Below the pieces are notes generated by a model. It worked only from the letters and a program-made list of their open reading frames with translations. It was not told where the DNA came from and did not search any database. This document shows, in pieces, positions 1 through 12,415 of a stretch of 64,000 nucleotides of DNA (positions are counted from its first letter, which is position 1; every line of letters begins with the position of its first letter). The DNA lies in contig NW_006921535.1 of the NCBI RefSeq assembly GCF_000340215.1, forward strand, positions 4,264,596-4,328,595, written 5' to 3'. Origin of the DNA: Pseudocercospora fijiensis CIRAD86. Its lineage: Eukaryota; Ascomycota; Dothideomycetes; Mycosphaerellales; Mycosphaerellaceae. A program made the translations under genes and the position numbers.

Positions 1-2240
1 ATACTTAACTGTTTCGTCGTTATAGTATCTATATATCGCTAGAACGGTAAAGTCTACTAGTGTACGTAGAAATCTTATCGCCTACGGTTAACGGACCTCT
101 TCGAGTAGTAGTATAAATATAACTAATAAGACTCGTAGGACGCTTTGCTACTCTTAGCCTGTCTACTAAGTAACTGCTAAGTAGTAGCAGAACTTGCGAA
201 GATTAGTATATACGGGCATATACGCGAACCGTCTGTCTAGTATCGTATCGATAATCCCTTATACTACTGTTTTCCCTAGCTTTCTTGTTTTAGTAGATAG
301 GCCCCTATTTAGGGTCGAGTCGGCAACTAGTCGGTATCTCCTCGTTTTTATATAGCTTATCTTGTCTACTAGTAGGTCCGTAGTCTATTATATTGCGTGT
401 ATTAGCACTCCTTTTAGCAGCTAGTATAGTGTGTCTACTACTAAAGACTAGTATATATCGACGTGTTTCTAGCGCTATATAAAGCAATCGATGTCGTAGA
501 CGTTCTACGGATCCTTCGCTATATATTCGCCTTTGCGTTGCCTTAGATATCGCTACTTCGTAGATTCGTGTAACCGCTATTCTACTATAATATCGAGGTG
601 CTCTCGTTCTATCGGATATACTAGGCAACTTAGGCAATGCATGTTTGTCTTAACTCCGGTAATTGCAACTTGCTCTTTATAGTCTACTAATATTACTACT
701 AAGATTGGAAAGCACCTGCGCGTCGCGCTGTCTACGTATATAATGTCCTAGCCCTCGCCGTCGGCCGCTTTTATAGCGGAGCGAAATATATATACTATCG
801 ATATATAATATATACTGTTTTTAGTAAAACTATCGCTATCCTTAACGACCGGCAGTAGTCCTAGTAAGATCGTGCCGGGTCTGTTGTTCGCGTTGCGTAC
901 TCGTACGTATAGGTTTCCGATAGTAAGGTATATAGAGTATACTATTAAGTTACCTTAGTAGTTAGTTATCTAAGTTTTATCGGTTGATACGATTAGAGGT
1001 ACGATCGTTGCGCCGTCTATGTTTATCTTGCTCTAGGTATCCTACTACTAGTCTACTAACGCTATATTAGAGTAGATTCGCCGTAGTAGGTCGTTAGTCG
1101 TCTACGCTCGATATAGCTTATATACTAGATTATTCCTAAAGCTACTATAATCTATTAAGAATATTACTGCTTTCTTAACGGATCGGTATCGCAGTACTAG
1201 CTCCGTACTACCGCAACCCGTTCGACTTGTCGGAAGGTATAGCTTTCGAACCTTTATTTAACCTAATGCCCTCGATAGTAGTATACCGCCGGCTCGCAGT
1301 TTCGACGTTATAGCCTTTATACTTTTCTAGCTTAGTAGATCGTGTAGTAGTGCTAGCCTTTCGTCTTCGAAAAGCCTCGCAATTATATATCCGGATATTC
1401 TCTCTCTCTTTAAGAATTGCGTAAAGCTTATATCGAATAGTAACTTGAATATTCTATACTCGCCCGAAGTATCTTGTATTCGTATTTTAACGCTACTTAT
1501 AGATTAGGCGCTTGTATTCACTCTACTATACTAAACTGTAATTATGCTATACCTAGCTATAGGCTTGCTAGCGGCACGGCTAGTGTATTCGGTAAATATA
1601 TCGATATTATCCGCGGTACGGTAGCCTTTTAGTGTTAGCCGTAATCTTATTAACTTCTAGCTTCCTAGCGTTATTGTCGTTCCGGCGGCAGTTGCCTATA
1701 CGCTTTCTATTTTATCTTCGTCCGCTAGGCTATCCTATATATCGAATTCCGGTAATTTAAGATATCTATCCTATTTAATGCTGTCTATACTTCCCTTATC
1801 TTCCTATAGCGCTAGTACTATTAGCGTTAATATCGTTACTAGAACAGCTTCTATTGTGCCTTCTTTATTTACGTCTTGCTATATACCTTCTAGTATCGAT
1901 CTATCGTCGGCTTGTTCGGCGCTCTAGTTACTACCTTAGATCGTATATAAGTTAAGTCGGGCTCGCTTCGCGGCATTGTTTGTAGTAGAATCGTGTCGTG
2001 CTCGGCAAATTCTTTTAGTACGACGCGTTTCTCGCACTTGTTTCTATATTGCTTATAGCCGTAGGAGCTTTTAAGTAGCCGGTTGCATAACCCGCATTCG
2101 ATATAGTAAGACATTACTATATATATAGCTAGCTTTCGATAATAGGCGCTAGTGCTATAGCTACTATAGGTTTGCCGTATGTCGACGTATACGAAGTTAC
2201 TAAGGCTCTTTAGCTCTACTATAGGTATAGTGCTTAGCAA
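1..2240 (-). pseudogene. Plavaka-type DNA transposase, RIP-degraded, runs off window start
   Basis: Read on the minus strand, the N-terminal part (about 2240-1890) has a C2H2-like finger, CGLCN followed by a KQYRNKCE segment in which the first zinc-ligand His appears as Tyr (CAT to TAT, as RIP does). Downstream at about 990-840 come the blocks STDKTQ, YLTIGNL and LLGLLPV, which match the conserved core of the Plavaka transposase family (CACTA-related, fungal). Further on, about 640-600, is a CLxCLV cysteine motif expected in the same family. Stops occur mainly at expected Trp/Gln codons. The C-terminus lies outside the window. A transposase would cut and rejoin its element in the nucleus; this copy cannot. 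Family assignment rests on remembered motif order, not a search. Confidence 0.7.
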
Positions 2241-4159
2241 ACCCCCTTACTACTACGAAGTTAGGTATAAGTCGGGGTCCGACTCGATATCGATTCGTAG
2301 CCCGCGGATTCGGCAAAATCTCGGATTTATCCCGTTCGATTATACTAACTTAATGTTACTCTACTAGCGCCTCTTGCGATAATATTTGAATACTGATTTG
2401 TATACCGACTCGCCGTCCGACTCGGTTACTAGTTAGGACTAATCGGAAAATTAATACTAAATATAAAAGACCGTACTATACTTCGACTAGACTTCTACGT
2501 TACTCCTAACGCTCTAAGGCCTGTATATTATACCGTAAAATGCGTTGTATATATTCAATTCTGTATACGTGTAGGAGTAGCATTGCTCCGGTTTAATACT
2601 GCCCCGTAGCATTATTAATTACATTAAATTCGCCCGGTACTACTAAGGCTTGCTCTAGTTATATTATAGCTAGGTTGTATTCCTAAGCAAAGTAAACGAA
2701 TAGCGCTCGAGTAACTGCTAGTAAGTATTGCTTAGCCGACTTAGTAACGACGTCGTTTAAGGCGGCATCTAATAAGCGGTTTATGTCAAATCTGAGGCCT
2801 CTAAGACTCGTAGCAGTTACGACTACCCTATCGGTACGCCTATTAGATAGAAGTATAAAGCCTTATCCTATCGACTCTATTTGATTTTTATACACACGCT
2901 ATTACACACACGCTATTATATATACGCTATTATATAGACCTATACGCCGACTTATTAATATTAACCTATGTCTTAACCTCTAGCGTAGCTAAGTATCGGG
3001 TCTCGCGTCGCTCTAGGGATAGTGCGCTAGTTATCCGCTCCCTAGCTAATAGTACTATTCTATTAGCTAGAGCCCGCGGCTCTAACCCGCTTTAGGGTTC
3101 TAGGTGTTAAGGTCGGCTAGGTATGTTTCCGGTCGGGGTCGAATTGCCCTTATACTAGACTATATCTTCGACGTAGCGAGATCTAGAGCTAATCGTATCG
3201 ATGTAGGTGCTTTAGCCGGGTATTACCTACTCGCTCGCCTATACTTAATAGGATATTATAGGTTATAACCTAGAGTAGATCGGCTTTCTATACTAGTAGG
3301 CCGGGGAGGGTAATAATGCTCGCGTCTACTATTTTCTAGTCGGTAGCAATTATACTACTACTAGTGCCTCTTTCTATTTTATAGGCTAGTTCGCTAACAA
3401 GGATTTGCTACTCGATCGCTCGTACCTAGAAGACTAGTTTGTATACCTCCTATACGATACAGTTCTAGCTAATACTAAGCTCGCCGACTATATTATGTTT
3501 CCGGACGGCAGTGTATTAGACTAGGACGCTAGTAAGGATCGTACTATTGCTATAGTCCGCGGCGTAGATAAGTAGTACATCGATAGTGTCTAGAGAAGTA
3601 CGTTTTACTATAACTCGAATGTTTAGCTACCGCTAACTCTAAGCAGCACGATAAACGTTTGCTACGGTCGGCTTAAGGCAGTATTGTATACTATCGCAGG
3701 ATAGCGTACGAGCACTGCTAGTCTAGTATAGACATATACATTATTTATATATAGGGTTGCTAAGTTCGGGGTCGATTAATAATTTAGGGGCGGATTAATA
3801 CTACGACTCGGTATCTTAGAGTTAGCCTGCACTTTTCGGTAATACTATTAATATATCAAACTTATATCCTACTATATTACGATGCTATTTTCTAATATTA
3901 CCGTCTTCGTATTAGACGCTCGGTTAGCGCTAGACTAACCTGTATCCTATATACTAGCGGCAACTATGCCTTCGCGGATTGTCGAATTACCTAGAAGTAA
4001 CTTAAAACATTCCGGTATATATAGCGACCAATTTGATTACAGATACGTATACCTATATATTTTATCGCGATAGGCCTTAATATAGATTAATGCAGTGCCG
4101 AAGAGTTTAGCTACTACTAGTTGAAATTATTGTCCTAGCTACTATCCTAGCATTCTACT
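2241..4159 (+). pseudogene. RIP-degraded region with an unrecognised plus-strand frame (about 3110-3720)
   Basis: Between the Plavaka remnant and the first tandem array I find no intact gene. From about 3110 to 3720 one plus-strand frame reads as protein if TAG/TAA are taken as former Trp/Gln; it has a stretch with SASFYFIGW-like and DYIMFPDGSVLDxDASKD residues. I do not recognise the family. It may be cargo or a second ORF of the neighbouring DNA transposon. The rest (2241-3100, 3730-4159) shows only RIP-biased sequence with a short TATA/CACAC-rich stretch near 2890-2940. Confidence 0.3.
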
Positions 4160-4545
4160 ACTACTGCTACTACTACCGACTCGCTATAGATAGCCTACTT
4201 AGCCTCGATTCGTATAAGTTCCGTACTGCTTTACTTCCCGCTATCTAGTTTCCTTGTCTTATCTAGCCTCCCGGCTACTAGATCTATATCCTATTGCTAC
4301 TATTACTGCTACCGACTCGCGGTAGATACCCTACTCGGCCTAGAGTCGCATAAGTTCCGCACTGCTTTACTTCCCGCTATCTAGTTTCCTTATCCTATCT
4401 AGCCTCTCGGCTACTAGATCTATATCCTATTGCTACTATTACTACTACCGACTTACTGCGGATGCCCTACTCGGCCTAGAGTCGCACGAGTTCCGTACTA
4501 CTTTAGGTCCCGCTATATAGTTTCTTGTCTTTTATAGTATCTCGT
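4160..4545. repeat. Tandem array, 136-bp period, about 3 copies
   Basis: The anchor CCGACT recurs at 4176, 4312 and 4448, giving exactly 136 bp twice. Each unit carries CTAGTTTCCTT and CTACTAGATCTATATCC blocks; the last copy is more diverged. 136 is not a multiple of three, so a protein repeat is unlikely; subterminal repeats of a DNA transposon are a possible origin. Confidence 0.85.
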
Positions 4546-4617
4546 TATAATTCTCGGTAGAAGTACTATAGGATTTTCGTCGCCGTCGTAGTTATACCGT
4601 AGTTAACGAAGGTCGAG

Positions 4618-4834
4618 GCTAATAACGCCGTAGGCTCGGATCTAGTACTAGTATATTAAAAGGGTATATAAGGCTGCAATTATTATTAAGTAGCTAACCT
4701 CTTCGTTATAGGTAGAGCTATTTGCCTTCGCCTATAACGAAGGGATTAGGCTGAGTTAGCTGCTTAATAATAATTGCAGCCTTGTACGCCCTTTTAATAT
4801 ACCGGTACTAGATCCGAGCCTACGGCGTTGTTAG
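4618..4834. repeat. Foldback (hairpin) element, about 95-bp arms
   Basis: Left arm 4618-4712 is the reverse complement, with scattered transitions, of right arm about 4731-4834; the spacer is about 20 bp. Matching blocks include AACGCCGTAGGCTCGGATC on the left and its complement on the right. This is the shape of a MITE or foldback element. I could not define a convincing target duplication. Confidence 0.8.
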
Positions 4835-4859
4835 GTTTATATCGAGTCCGGGCGCTAGA

Positions 4860-5720
4860 TTGCTAAGGTGCATATCTAGTATAGGTAAACACGGCCTTAG
4901 TCGTATAGCTAAAGATATAGTAGTAGTAGTATATAAATTGCTAAAGTTCATTCTCCTAATATTGAATTCTTCTTCTTCTTCTTCTTTATCCTCTAGACGA
5001 GACTACTCTTGTCTAGCGTTAAAGACTAAAGAATTACTGCTATAACTCTTAGCTAGGACGCTAAACAAATAGGTACGGCTACGCTCGCAAAGAAGGTCTA
5101 CGTAGTATACTAGTAGGCAGATAGATACAGCCTTTATCGCACGGCTAAAGAGGTAGTAGAGGTAGTATATAAATTGCTAGAGTTTATCCGCCTTAAACTT
5201 GATTTCGTCCTTAATAACTACGTAGTAAGCGGGTCGTGCTATGCCTTAAAGTCCTAAATATGCCTATAGCCCGACCCTATATAGATCTTATCGGCGATAC
5301 TATAGTCGACGACTATACCTACGAGTAGATTCTAATAGTTATTATATGTATCCTGCCTACGAGTCGGGTAGAAACGAGTGTAGTAACGCTTACTAACGAT
5401 AATTACGGTTATCTTCGGATACTTCTCTTTGCTACCGTAGAGCTTTATAAAGGCCTTTTTAGGACTACCTAGGTTACTATATAGTATACTGCCTCGATTG
5501 CTCTTGCAGTTAGTAACTAGGACCGACTACTTATTAAATTTTCTAGGTCTAGTAAACTTAACGCTCTATAAGTTCTAGCAGTCCTTCTATAGTGTACTAG
5601 GTTTCGAATTCGAATTATAGCCTACGCGAGGAGTATCTAGGATACGGCCGGGCACTATAATTATGCTAGTACCTACCGAGAAGCTAAATAGCTTTACGGG
5701 AGTTAACTAATAATTACCGG
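4860..5720 (+). pseudogene. Decayed duplicated frame, unrecognised
   Basis: Two segments, about 4866-4955 and 5075-5200, resemble each other: each reads roughly as a conserved block ending AK(D/E)(I/V)V(V/E)VVYKLL(K/E)FI. A short TTC run (4971-4985, Ser) separates them. The second continues as a hydrophobic-looking frame to about 5700. I do not recognise the protein. The duplication suggests a repeat-containing protein or a tandem duplication before RIP. Confidence 0.3.
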
Positions 5721-6144
5721 TAGGATCGGTAAGACGGAAGAGCCGCGGACTATTCCTAAGCCTAGCACTAGGAGTTCCGGTAATAGATATAGCATCGAGG
5801 TTTAGAAATATAGCTGCGAATTTAAGCATCTTAGAAGTCTAGTCGCCTCTAAGCAGGCGTCGATAAGGCTTATTAGTACGGATTATATACAGCTCGGCAG
5901 GTAGGTATTAGGAATTAGCGCGTATACTAACGTTAAGTACTAGACGATCTAGGTGTCTAAGGGTAATTCCGTAGTGTTAACGGAAGTAATTATTTATAGT
6001 AATCTATCGCGTTATAGTATTCGGGATACTATAGTCGGCAAGGCGGAATCTAACCTAGTTCGTATTACTAAAACGCTAAACCTAGATCTTGTCGGTAGCC
6101 TTCGCGAAGCCGATAATAGGCCTAACCTTAACTCTAAACGGCTT
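5721..6144. other. RIP-degraded region, no supported gene
   Basis: A stop-free stretch of 77 codons at 5953-6186 runs straight into the hairpin element, so it is more likely a chance open frame than a gene. Nothing else can be supported here. Confidence 0.4.
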
Positions 6145-6361
6145 TTGCTCCGACGCATGCAACCTAGCGTAATACCGTTAGGTTAGATAATAAGGGACCG
6201 TTTATTCGGCTAGAGGGCTATTAGTAAGCTTAGGGGCTCTCAAGAGGAAGCTCTCGGGCACTTTTTCGAACCCCTAAGTATCCTTATAGCCCTCTAGCCG
6301 GACAAACGGTCCCTTATTGTCTAACCTAACGGCATTATACTAGGTTGTATACGTCGGAGCA
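6145..6361. repeat. Foldback (hairpin) element, about 95-bp arms
   Basis: Left arm 6145-6239 (starting TTGCTCCGACG) pairs with right arm about 6267-6361 (ending CGTCGGAGCAA). Strong internal matches include CCTAACGG/CCGTTAGG, GGGACCGTTT/AACGGTCCC and TAGAGGGCTAT/ATAGCCCTCTA. The loop is about 27 bp. Similar overall size to the hairpin at 4618-4834 but a different sequence. Confidence 0.85.
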
Positions 6362-6449
6362 ATACATAGCGAGAATAATAAAGGTATAGTTGTAGGATAC
6401 TCCGAGAGTAAGTAAGGCGACTCGGTTGTCCTCCCGCGATACTCTTACC

Positions 6450-6930
6450 GCCTTTGCCCTAGCTATAATCTAGCTCCGTAGTATAATAGCGGCGCCGCGT
6501 AGTAGATAGGGTTTAGCTTCTTATTCTACTAGAGGCCCGCGATAGCCGTAGCCGTAGTTCGTATCTCGAGCTTGACTTTACCTACGCCTTTGCCCTAGCT
6601 ATAATCTTGCTTTGTAGTATAATAGCGGCGCCGCGTAGTAGATAGGGTTTAGCTTCTTATTCTACTAGAGGCCCGCGATAGCCGTAGCCGTAGTTCGTAT
6701 CTCGAGCTTAACTTTACCTACGCCTTTGCTCTAGCTATAATCTTACTCCGTAGTATAATAGCGGCGCCGCGTAGTAGATAGGGTTTAGCTTCTTGTTCTG
6801 CTAGAGGCCCGCGATAGCCGTAGCCGTAGCGTCCTCCTCGCGATGCTCCTTATCGCCGGCGTAGTTCTTATCTCGAGCTTAACCTTGTCTACGCCTTTAC
6901 CCTAACTATAGTCTAGCTCCGTACGTATAA
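6450..6930. repeat. Tandem array, 136-bp period with one 171-bp spacing
   Basis: The anchor GCCTTTG/GCCTTTA starts at 6450, 6586, 6722 and 6893. The first two spacings are 136 bp; the third is 171 bp because a GTCCTCCTCGCGATGCTCC-type insertion sits in the unit. Units share GCGGCGCCGCGTAGTAGAT and GATAGCCGTAGCCGTAG. No obvious sequence relation to the other 136-bp array at 4160-4545. Confidence 0.85.
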
Positions 6931-7781
6931 TAGTAGCGCTATATAGTAAATAGTATCGTAGCGCCGAGTATAGTTCTAGCTAGCGCGCTAGTTGCTAATC
7001 GCTCTAGCTACGGTTATAGGGTTGTTTAACCGATCGCCTATACTACGTAACCTAGTCGACTATATTCGATTTCCTAGCCTAGGGTCTATATTATATATGT
7101 TCTACTTAATACTAGAACGATAGGGAACTTCGATAATATAGATAAGGTAAAGGATAGTTAAGAATCGCAGTACGCGGTTAAGTCGTTAGCACTTAATCGA
7201 GTCGACAAACGTAGTAGCTAGTTAGCCTTTCCTAACGTAGAGGACTCGGTTAGATAGATTAAACGAAGCATTCGAATCTCGGGCAGGGTAGCGCTATATA
7301 TCCGCAAGAATAGACCGCCGCTATTTATACGATAGAAGACGAATAAAGAACTATAAGACGAGGTAGAGCGGTTAGTACTAGAGTTAGAGCAATTGCGTAA
7401 AAAGGTTACGTTTCTATTACGAAAACAATAGGCATATAATAATATTATACTCGATACGTAAAGAAGGTAGTAACGGAATATAGGGAAACATGCTATACGG
7501 ATATATAGTAAGAGGGGATAGGAAGGGTAGGGCGGTAGGTTAGGTAGCTTCCTAATGCGTCGGTTTGCCGATTAGCAACCTAAGCCGGACTAAGTCGGAT
7601 AGCTAGTCGGTTGTCGAGTCGCATCGCTAATTTAAAGGGTAGAGCGGTAGTCTAGGTCGCTTCCTAATATATAGGCTTGCCGACTCGTACCCTAAGTCGG
7701 TTATCGAGTCGCATCGCTAATTTGTACCTATAGTAGTAGTTATTAACATTAGGCGCGGATAAACACAAAGTTAGGCTTGCT
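6931..7781 (+). pseudogene. Unrecognised remnant with a coiled-coil-like segment (about 7225-7460)
   Basis: In one plus-strand frame, with TAG taken as former Trp/Gln, about 7225-7460 reads as a basic segment followed by a Leu/Glu/Lys-rich stretch (EVERLVLELEQLRKK) typical of a coiled coil. I do not recognise the protein. 7500-7730 holds two related blocks containing GGGTAG(A/G)GCGGTAG and GAGTCGCATCGCTAATTT, about 105 bp apart, a short local duplication. Confidence 0.3.
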
Positions 7782-8318
7782 TTGCTTATATTAATATTTT
7801 ATAGCGTATCTACTATATCGACGTCGACTCTATATACTACTTCCCCCGCTCGTAATACTAGCGCCGACGTACGCTATAGCTATATCCTATTATACTTTAC
7901 CCTTTTTCCTCTTTTTTTCCTTCTCGAAGCCGAGCGATTGTTATATATCCTAAGCTCGTACCTATCTGCTTGTAACCTATACTGCCTATATAATTACTAC
8001 CGATACTATTATAAATCGGTACGACTCTATAAAATCTGCCCTCTAAACGCCGGCCGCGCGAGATACTCTTCTACCTATTTAAATATTAGCCTCCGGAGTC
8101 TAGTAATTATCGATAATAATAATAGTATCCGTAGGGGGGAGGTTTATACTAGTTGTAATCTAGCTTATATATACTACTATAAGCCACTTCTCGTCGCTAT
8201 ATCTATTTACCTTATTCCTCGTAGATACGAACTCTTTAACAAGGTCGGCCCTAGTAGTATCGGTCTAGCTACTCTAAGTATCGATAAGGATTCTGTATGC
8301 TATGTTGCTAGTGCTTAG
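7782..8318 (+). other. Stop-free 178-codon frame, probably not a gene
   Basis: The frame is open for 178 codons from a TTG and is rich in Tyr, Ser, Leu and Ile, including a LLYFTLFPLFFLL hydrophobic run. The composition is what RIP produces when TAT, TCG and CTA codons accumulate in a frame that does not create TAG. It has no ATG at its start and no family resemblance I can name. I list it only because its length is unusual in this region. Confidence 0.2.
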
Positions 8319-8329
8319 GATATTATCGT

Positions 8330-11300
8330 AATACTCGGAGTCTTTTTTCTATATAGCTAGCTACTAAAGATACTACAAAAATGTTAGTCTTGTATGCTTA
8401 GTAGATAGGGGGGGTAGATAGATACGTACTAAGTCTAAAACGAAGACATTCTACGGCTTAAAGCTAGCTAGTACAATCTTACTTCTATGCCCGTACTAGC
8501 GCTGCTTACTACGCTTAATTCGGATTATGTGCTATAGCGACACTATAACCGGCTCGTTATACAGTGTTAGTATATAGTCCTAGAGGTAGGGATCCGATAA
8601 ACCGTAGTCGCGTATCCTAGGAAGCATGTTTTTAATGTCCTATAGTATAAAAGTACTAAGTTCCTTAATTAAGTCCGTATCGCCCCCCTATAGTGCGAGA
8701 AGCAGCGATAGAAACATAGTAAAGACCCGCATTATCTTAGATACGTATATAAATTTAATATCTTCCGCTGCCTTCTATTCTTCGACCTACTCGCTTAATA
8801 CTAGATCTTCTATAGATTTAAATTGCAAGCCGATATTAAAATAGGAATATAGTAGACAATCGATAGCTAGTACGCGCGGAGCATTAGGTATAGGTTGCTA
8901 TATTAGCGTCTTCTTAAGGCGAACTATTTTCGTTAGTAACTAGGGGCGAAACTTGTCTAGCGCCCGAGTATCTTTATCCGTAATACTTAGTTCTACTCGA
9001 CCTACTGTCGCGTTAGAGTATTCGGATTGTAAGTACTTAGAAACCTAATTGCTAATATACCTAGCCGAGTCGGAGATATTACTATTGTCGCTAAACTAGA
9101 AGTTACGTTCTATATCGCGCGTCTCTTTAGTCGATAGCGATTAGTCGACGAAATTAAACCGTACTATAGAAGGCGACTAAATAGGGCAGAGGTACCCCTT
9201 TATATCGTAGGCCTTAACGTGTCTCTATACTAAGGCAGTTGCGATAATAGCTAAATTAGATAGTTTACTAAAGGGGGTGCTACTTAGGCCGAGAACGAAA
9301 GGATAGCCTATAAGACTAGCGACGGCAGTCTACTCTTTAGCGCTATATGTCTTAGTAATATAAAACTCGTCGACGATAATAGTCGTAGCTAGTATACGAA
9401 GTAGTAGCGGTTTCGAATTAGATTTCTCCGACTGTGTCTAGGACTTCTATTTCTTAGCTCGTTCGTACGTTATAAAATCTAGTACGTTAGATATTATAGT
9501 CGAGGTAGTAAGGACGATCTATTTATAGTACTATAAACAAGGGGGTACTTCTATATCCTCGTATTTAAGCAATAAGCGTACCGGGACGCCTTTTTTTAAC
9601 TACTACTTATCTACAACCTTTGTACCGAACACCTATTCTAGTTCTAGCCGAGTCGGGAGCGCTACATAATCGAGATAAAGAACGTCCTCGATATATACGA
9701 CTTAGTTATAGTTCTACGGACTAGCTCTATTGCGTCTCTTATCTTTCGTTAGCTTACTAGAGTCTTTTATAAGATACACGAATATAGCTCCAGATAGTAT
9801 AAAGTTGTCGATCTTATATATCTAGTTTTCGGCTAGCTGCTTCGGAATATAGACAACGTAAACGCTAGGGCGGATAACCGGCTTTGTACCGCTAGCTAAT
9901 ATCTACGGATCGAACGCAATTTTCTTATTTAGCCGAAGTCCTAGGTTAACCGACGAATTAGATAGCCGAAAGGGATAGGCGTTAGCAGTTAACAGCCCGT
10001 TATTACTCTATACCCTCTACTATATCGAGGTTATAGCGACGTACCCTAACGTATATACCGTCTTACCTATACCTACGTCTATACCGCCGATATAGAAGTC
10101 CGCGCTAGCAACGGAAGCTAGAAGCGTCTAGGTAATTGTATAGAATTAGTAAGACTTTAACGGACGAGTCGATCTCTAATTAGGCGGAATAACGCCTATA
10201 CGCAGCGAAGTCTAAGAGGGATCGAGTAGTCTAAAATCGCATATTAACTTAAAGTTCTTAGCGTCGAGATAGGAGTATACGTTACTAGACAACTGCTTCT
10301 CGACGTCGGTTTCTATATCTAAATCTATCGACTAGCTAGGTATCGCCGACGAGATCTAATCGACAAAATCTACTAACGTCTAGATCGGTAGAGGGTCGGC
10401 TTAGACTTCTACTTACGTGCCCGGTAGTCGTACGGCGAGTTTAGGCTTATTCGGATCTAGTAGCGATACGATCTAACTCGGTAACGACTCGATCTATTTC
10501 TAGCGAATTCGATCTCGCTCCGAGTCGATTATATCTCCGGCCTTCTTGCTATTAGTATTGTCGGCTTTGCTCGAGTTAATTTTTCTATTATCCTTAGTAT
10601 TATTACTAGCATTTGTACTAGGGATAGTGCTAGTCTATTTAAAGCGTGCTATATCTTAGATAGAGTAGAAGCAATATAGGCCTTTACCGTATACTCTATC
10701 GTATTAGGCTATACGGAACGGACGGCCGTTCGAACCGAATCGTCGAGGGCGACTAGAAGTAAAGCAGTATTCCTATTATAACCGTTATCGCGGAGCACCT
10801 CCTTAACTGCCTTGTCGATAGCCTACTAAATCGCTATTATATCCGCGGCGACGTCGGCTATAGCTTTTCGCGCGGCTACCTACCGAGCTGCCTCCTACTC
10901 TTCCTATATCCTCCGGAATCTATCCGCGATAAGCTATTTATAGCGCTCGCAATCGGCGCGATCCTTACGAGCGAGTCGGTCGTCCTTAGCTTGCTTAATA
11001 GCCGATTTCGTAGGCGACTGCGGACCCTAACCGACATTGATTTCGGTAGGATTACCGGCTATAGAAGCACCGTACTAAGCTAGGTCGATAGTTCTAGAAG
11101 CCTTAAGTAGGGACGGTCGACGATATATAGAAGGTATCCTAGTATAGTCCGTTATATTTTTGCCGACGAGGAAATCGAGTCTAGTAGAAATCCTAGTATC
11201 TAAGCTATTATATATCTCTATAGCTAGGGAGTAGAATATCGGATTAGTCTTGCATTTAGAAAGACCTTTAGGGCCGCGAGCTAGATCGATTACTACGAAG

Positions 11301-11700
11301 AATTCGTACTTCTGCTGTTCGGGCGATAGTAATAACTCTCGTACGAGCTAGAGCCGTAACAAATCCTTTATACTAATATTATTGGAAGTCTTCGATTGCA
11401 GGATAGACTAATTTAGGCTAAACACGTCGTAGTCTGCCGTTAAAGGTAACCGCTAGTCGACAATACTAAACTATAACGTAATCTTAGCCCGGTCCGGCTT
11501 AATAGGGCGTAGCGCGTCGGACATTACTAGATTAGTATCCTTACTACCGTACGAATCTCCTAGCGTTATTCTCTTAAATACCTAACCGGCTCTACTAGTC
11601 TTACTAGTAGAGGTAGAACTTGCTCTACGCTTAGGTATAGAGGGCGTAGTTTATCGGGATCTGTTAGTCTCGCTCTCGGATACGTCTTCCTCTTTAGCAT
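8330..11700 (-). pseudogene. SNF2-like helicase/ATPase, RIP-degraded
   Basis: On the minus strand, about 10100-10020 reads FYIGGIDVGIGKTVYTLGY, fitting motif I (Walker A, DxGxGKT) of SNF2 ATPases. Further on, about 9410-9250, reads TTIIVDEFY...YPFVLGLSSTPFS, matching motif II (DE-x-H, here His to Tyr) and motif III (GLSGTPF). The order and spacing fit the N-terminal SNF2 ATPase lobe; the C-terminal helicase lobe would lie at about 9000-8350 but I could not place its motifs securely. An N-terminal extension of some 500 codons (10350-11700) is not recognised. SNF2-type proteins remodel chromatin or DNA-protein complexes in the nucleus; here it may be transposon cargo or a repeated host gene. 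Many stops at expected Gln/Trp codons show it is dead. Confidence 0.6.
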
Positions 11701-12353
11701 TATTACTAGCTAGCGGGGTGAACTTGTCCCTTATAACCTTCTATATAAGGCGGTATACTAAGTAGACTATAGACCTCTAAATTTCATTATTCGGACTATT
11801 TGCATTGTCCTACGGAAGCATTCCCCTAACGTACTACTTCGGAGCCTATTTAGGATCTTTAAAGTACTATTCGGGCATTAATAGCGTACGTCTAGGTTTA
11901 GTAGGATAGTTAAGGTTGCTAGCAATAGCGTACACTATAGCTTTCTCCTCCTTATAATGCCCCTTAACGGGCTAGCGACTCTACTTCCCCTTTAACTAGT
12001 TAAATGAAAAATGTTTCTCTAGATACGGAAGGAGCCTTTTTATTGCTAACGTAAGAAGAGGCTTGTCGATGCTATATAGGTTTAGTATAATATATTTAGG
12101 GACGTCTTTGCCGCTATTTAAGGCTTTAATTAGTAGCTCGTTGTCCTTTAGCTAGTCCTCGACATTCGTAAAGACTACTATCTCGGTAAAGGCAGTAGGC
12201 GACAAGTTTATAACTAGTATATAGTATTAGTATATAACAGGTTATACTGATTAGTAATACTTATATAACAGAGGTTAGGGACTATAGATCGACAACGACG
12301 TACACTATCCGAGAGTAGCAGATAAACTAATAAAGTTAGTAAAATTCGCTATA
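11701..12353. other. RIP-degraded stretch, no supported gene
   Basis: It may contain the 5' end of the minus-strand helicase gene. Near 12220-12280 there are two related ATTAGTA..TATAACAG blocks. Nothing else can be supported. Confidence 0.4.
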
Positions 12354-12415
12354 CGTTAGGGTCGGCGGAGGTAAGAATAGGAGTAGAGAGCTACTTATAC
12401 CCGCCGACCCTAACG
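12354..12415. repeat. 15-bp perfect inverted repeat with 32-bp loop
   Basis: CGTTAGGGTCGGCGG at 12354-12368 is the exact reverse complement of 12401-12415. It could be an element terminus or the stem of a small hairpin. Confidence 0.7.

Noticed and set aside
305..637. 110-codon minus-strand open frame
   Set aside because: Lies inside the Plavaka transposase remnant but in another frame; the transposase frame (CLxCLV) crosses the same bases. Basic Arg/Tyr-rich content fits a RIP shadow.
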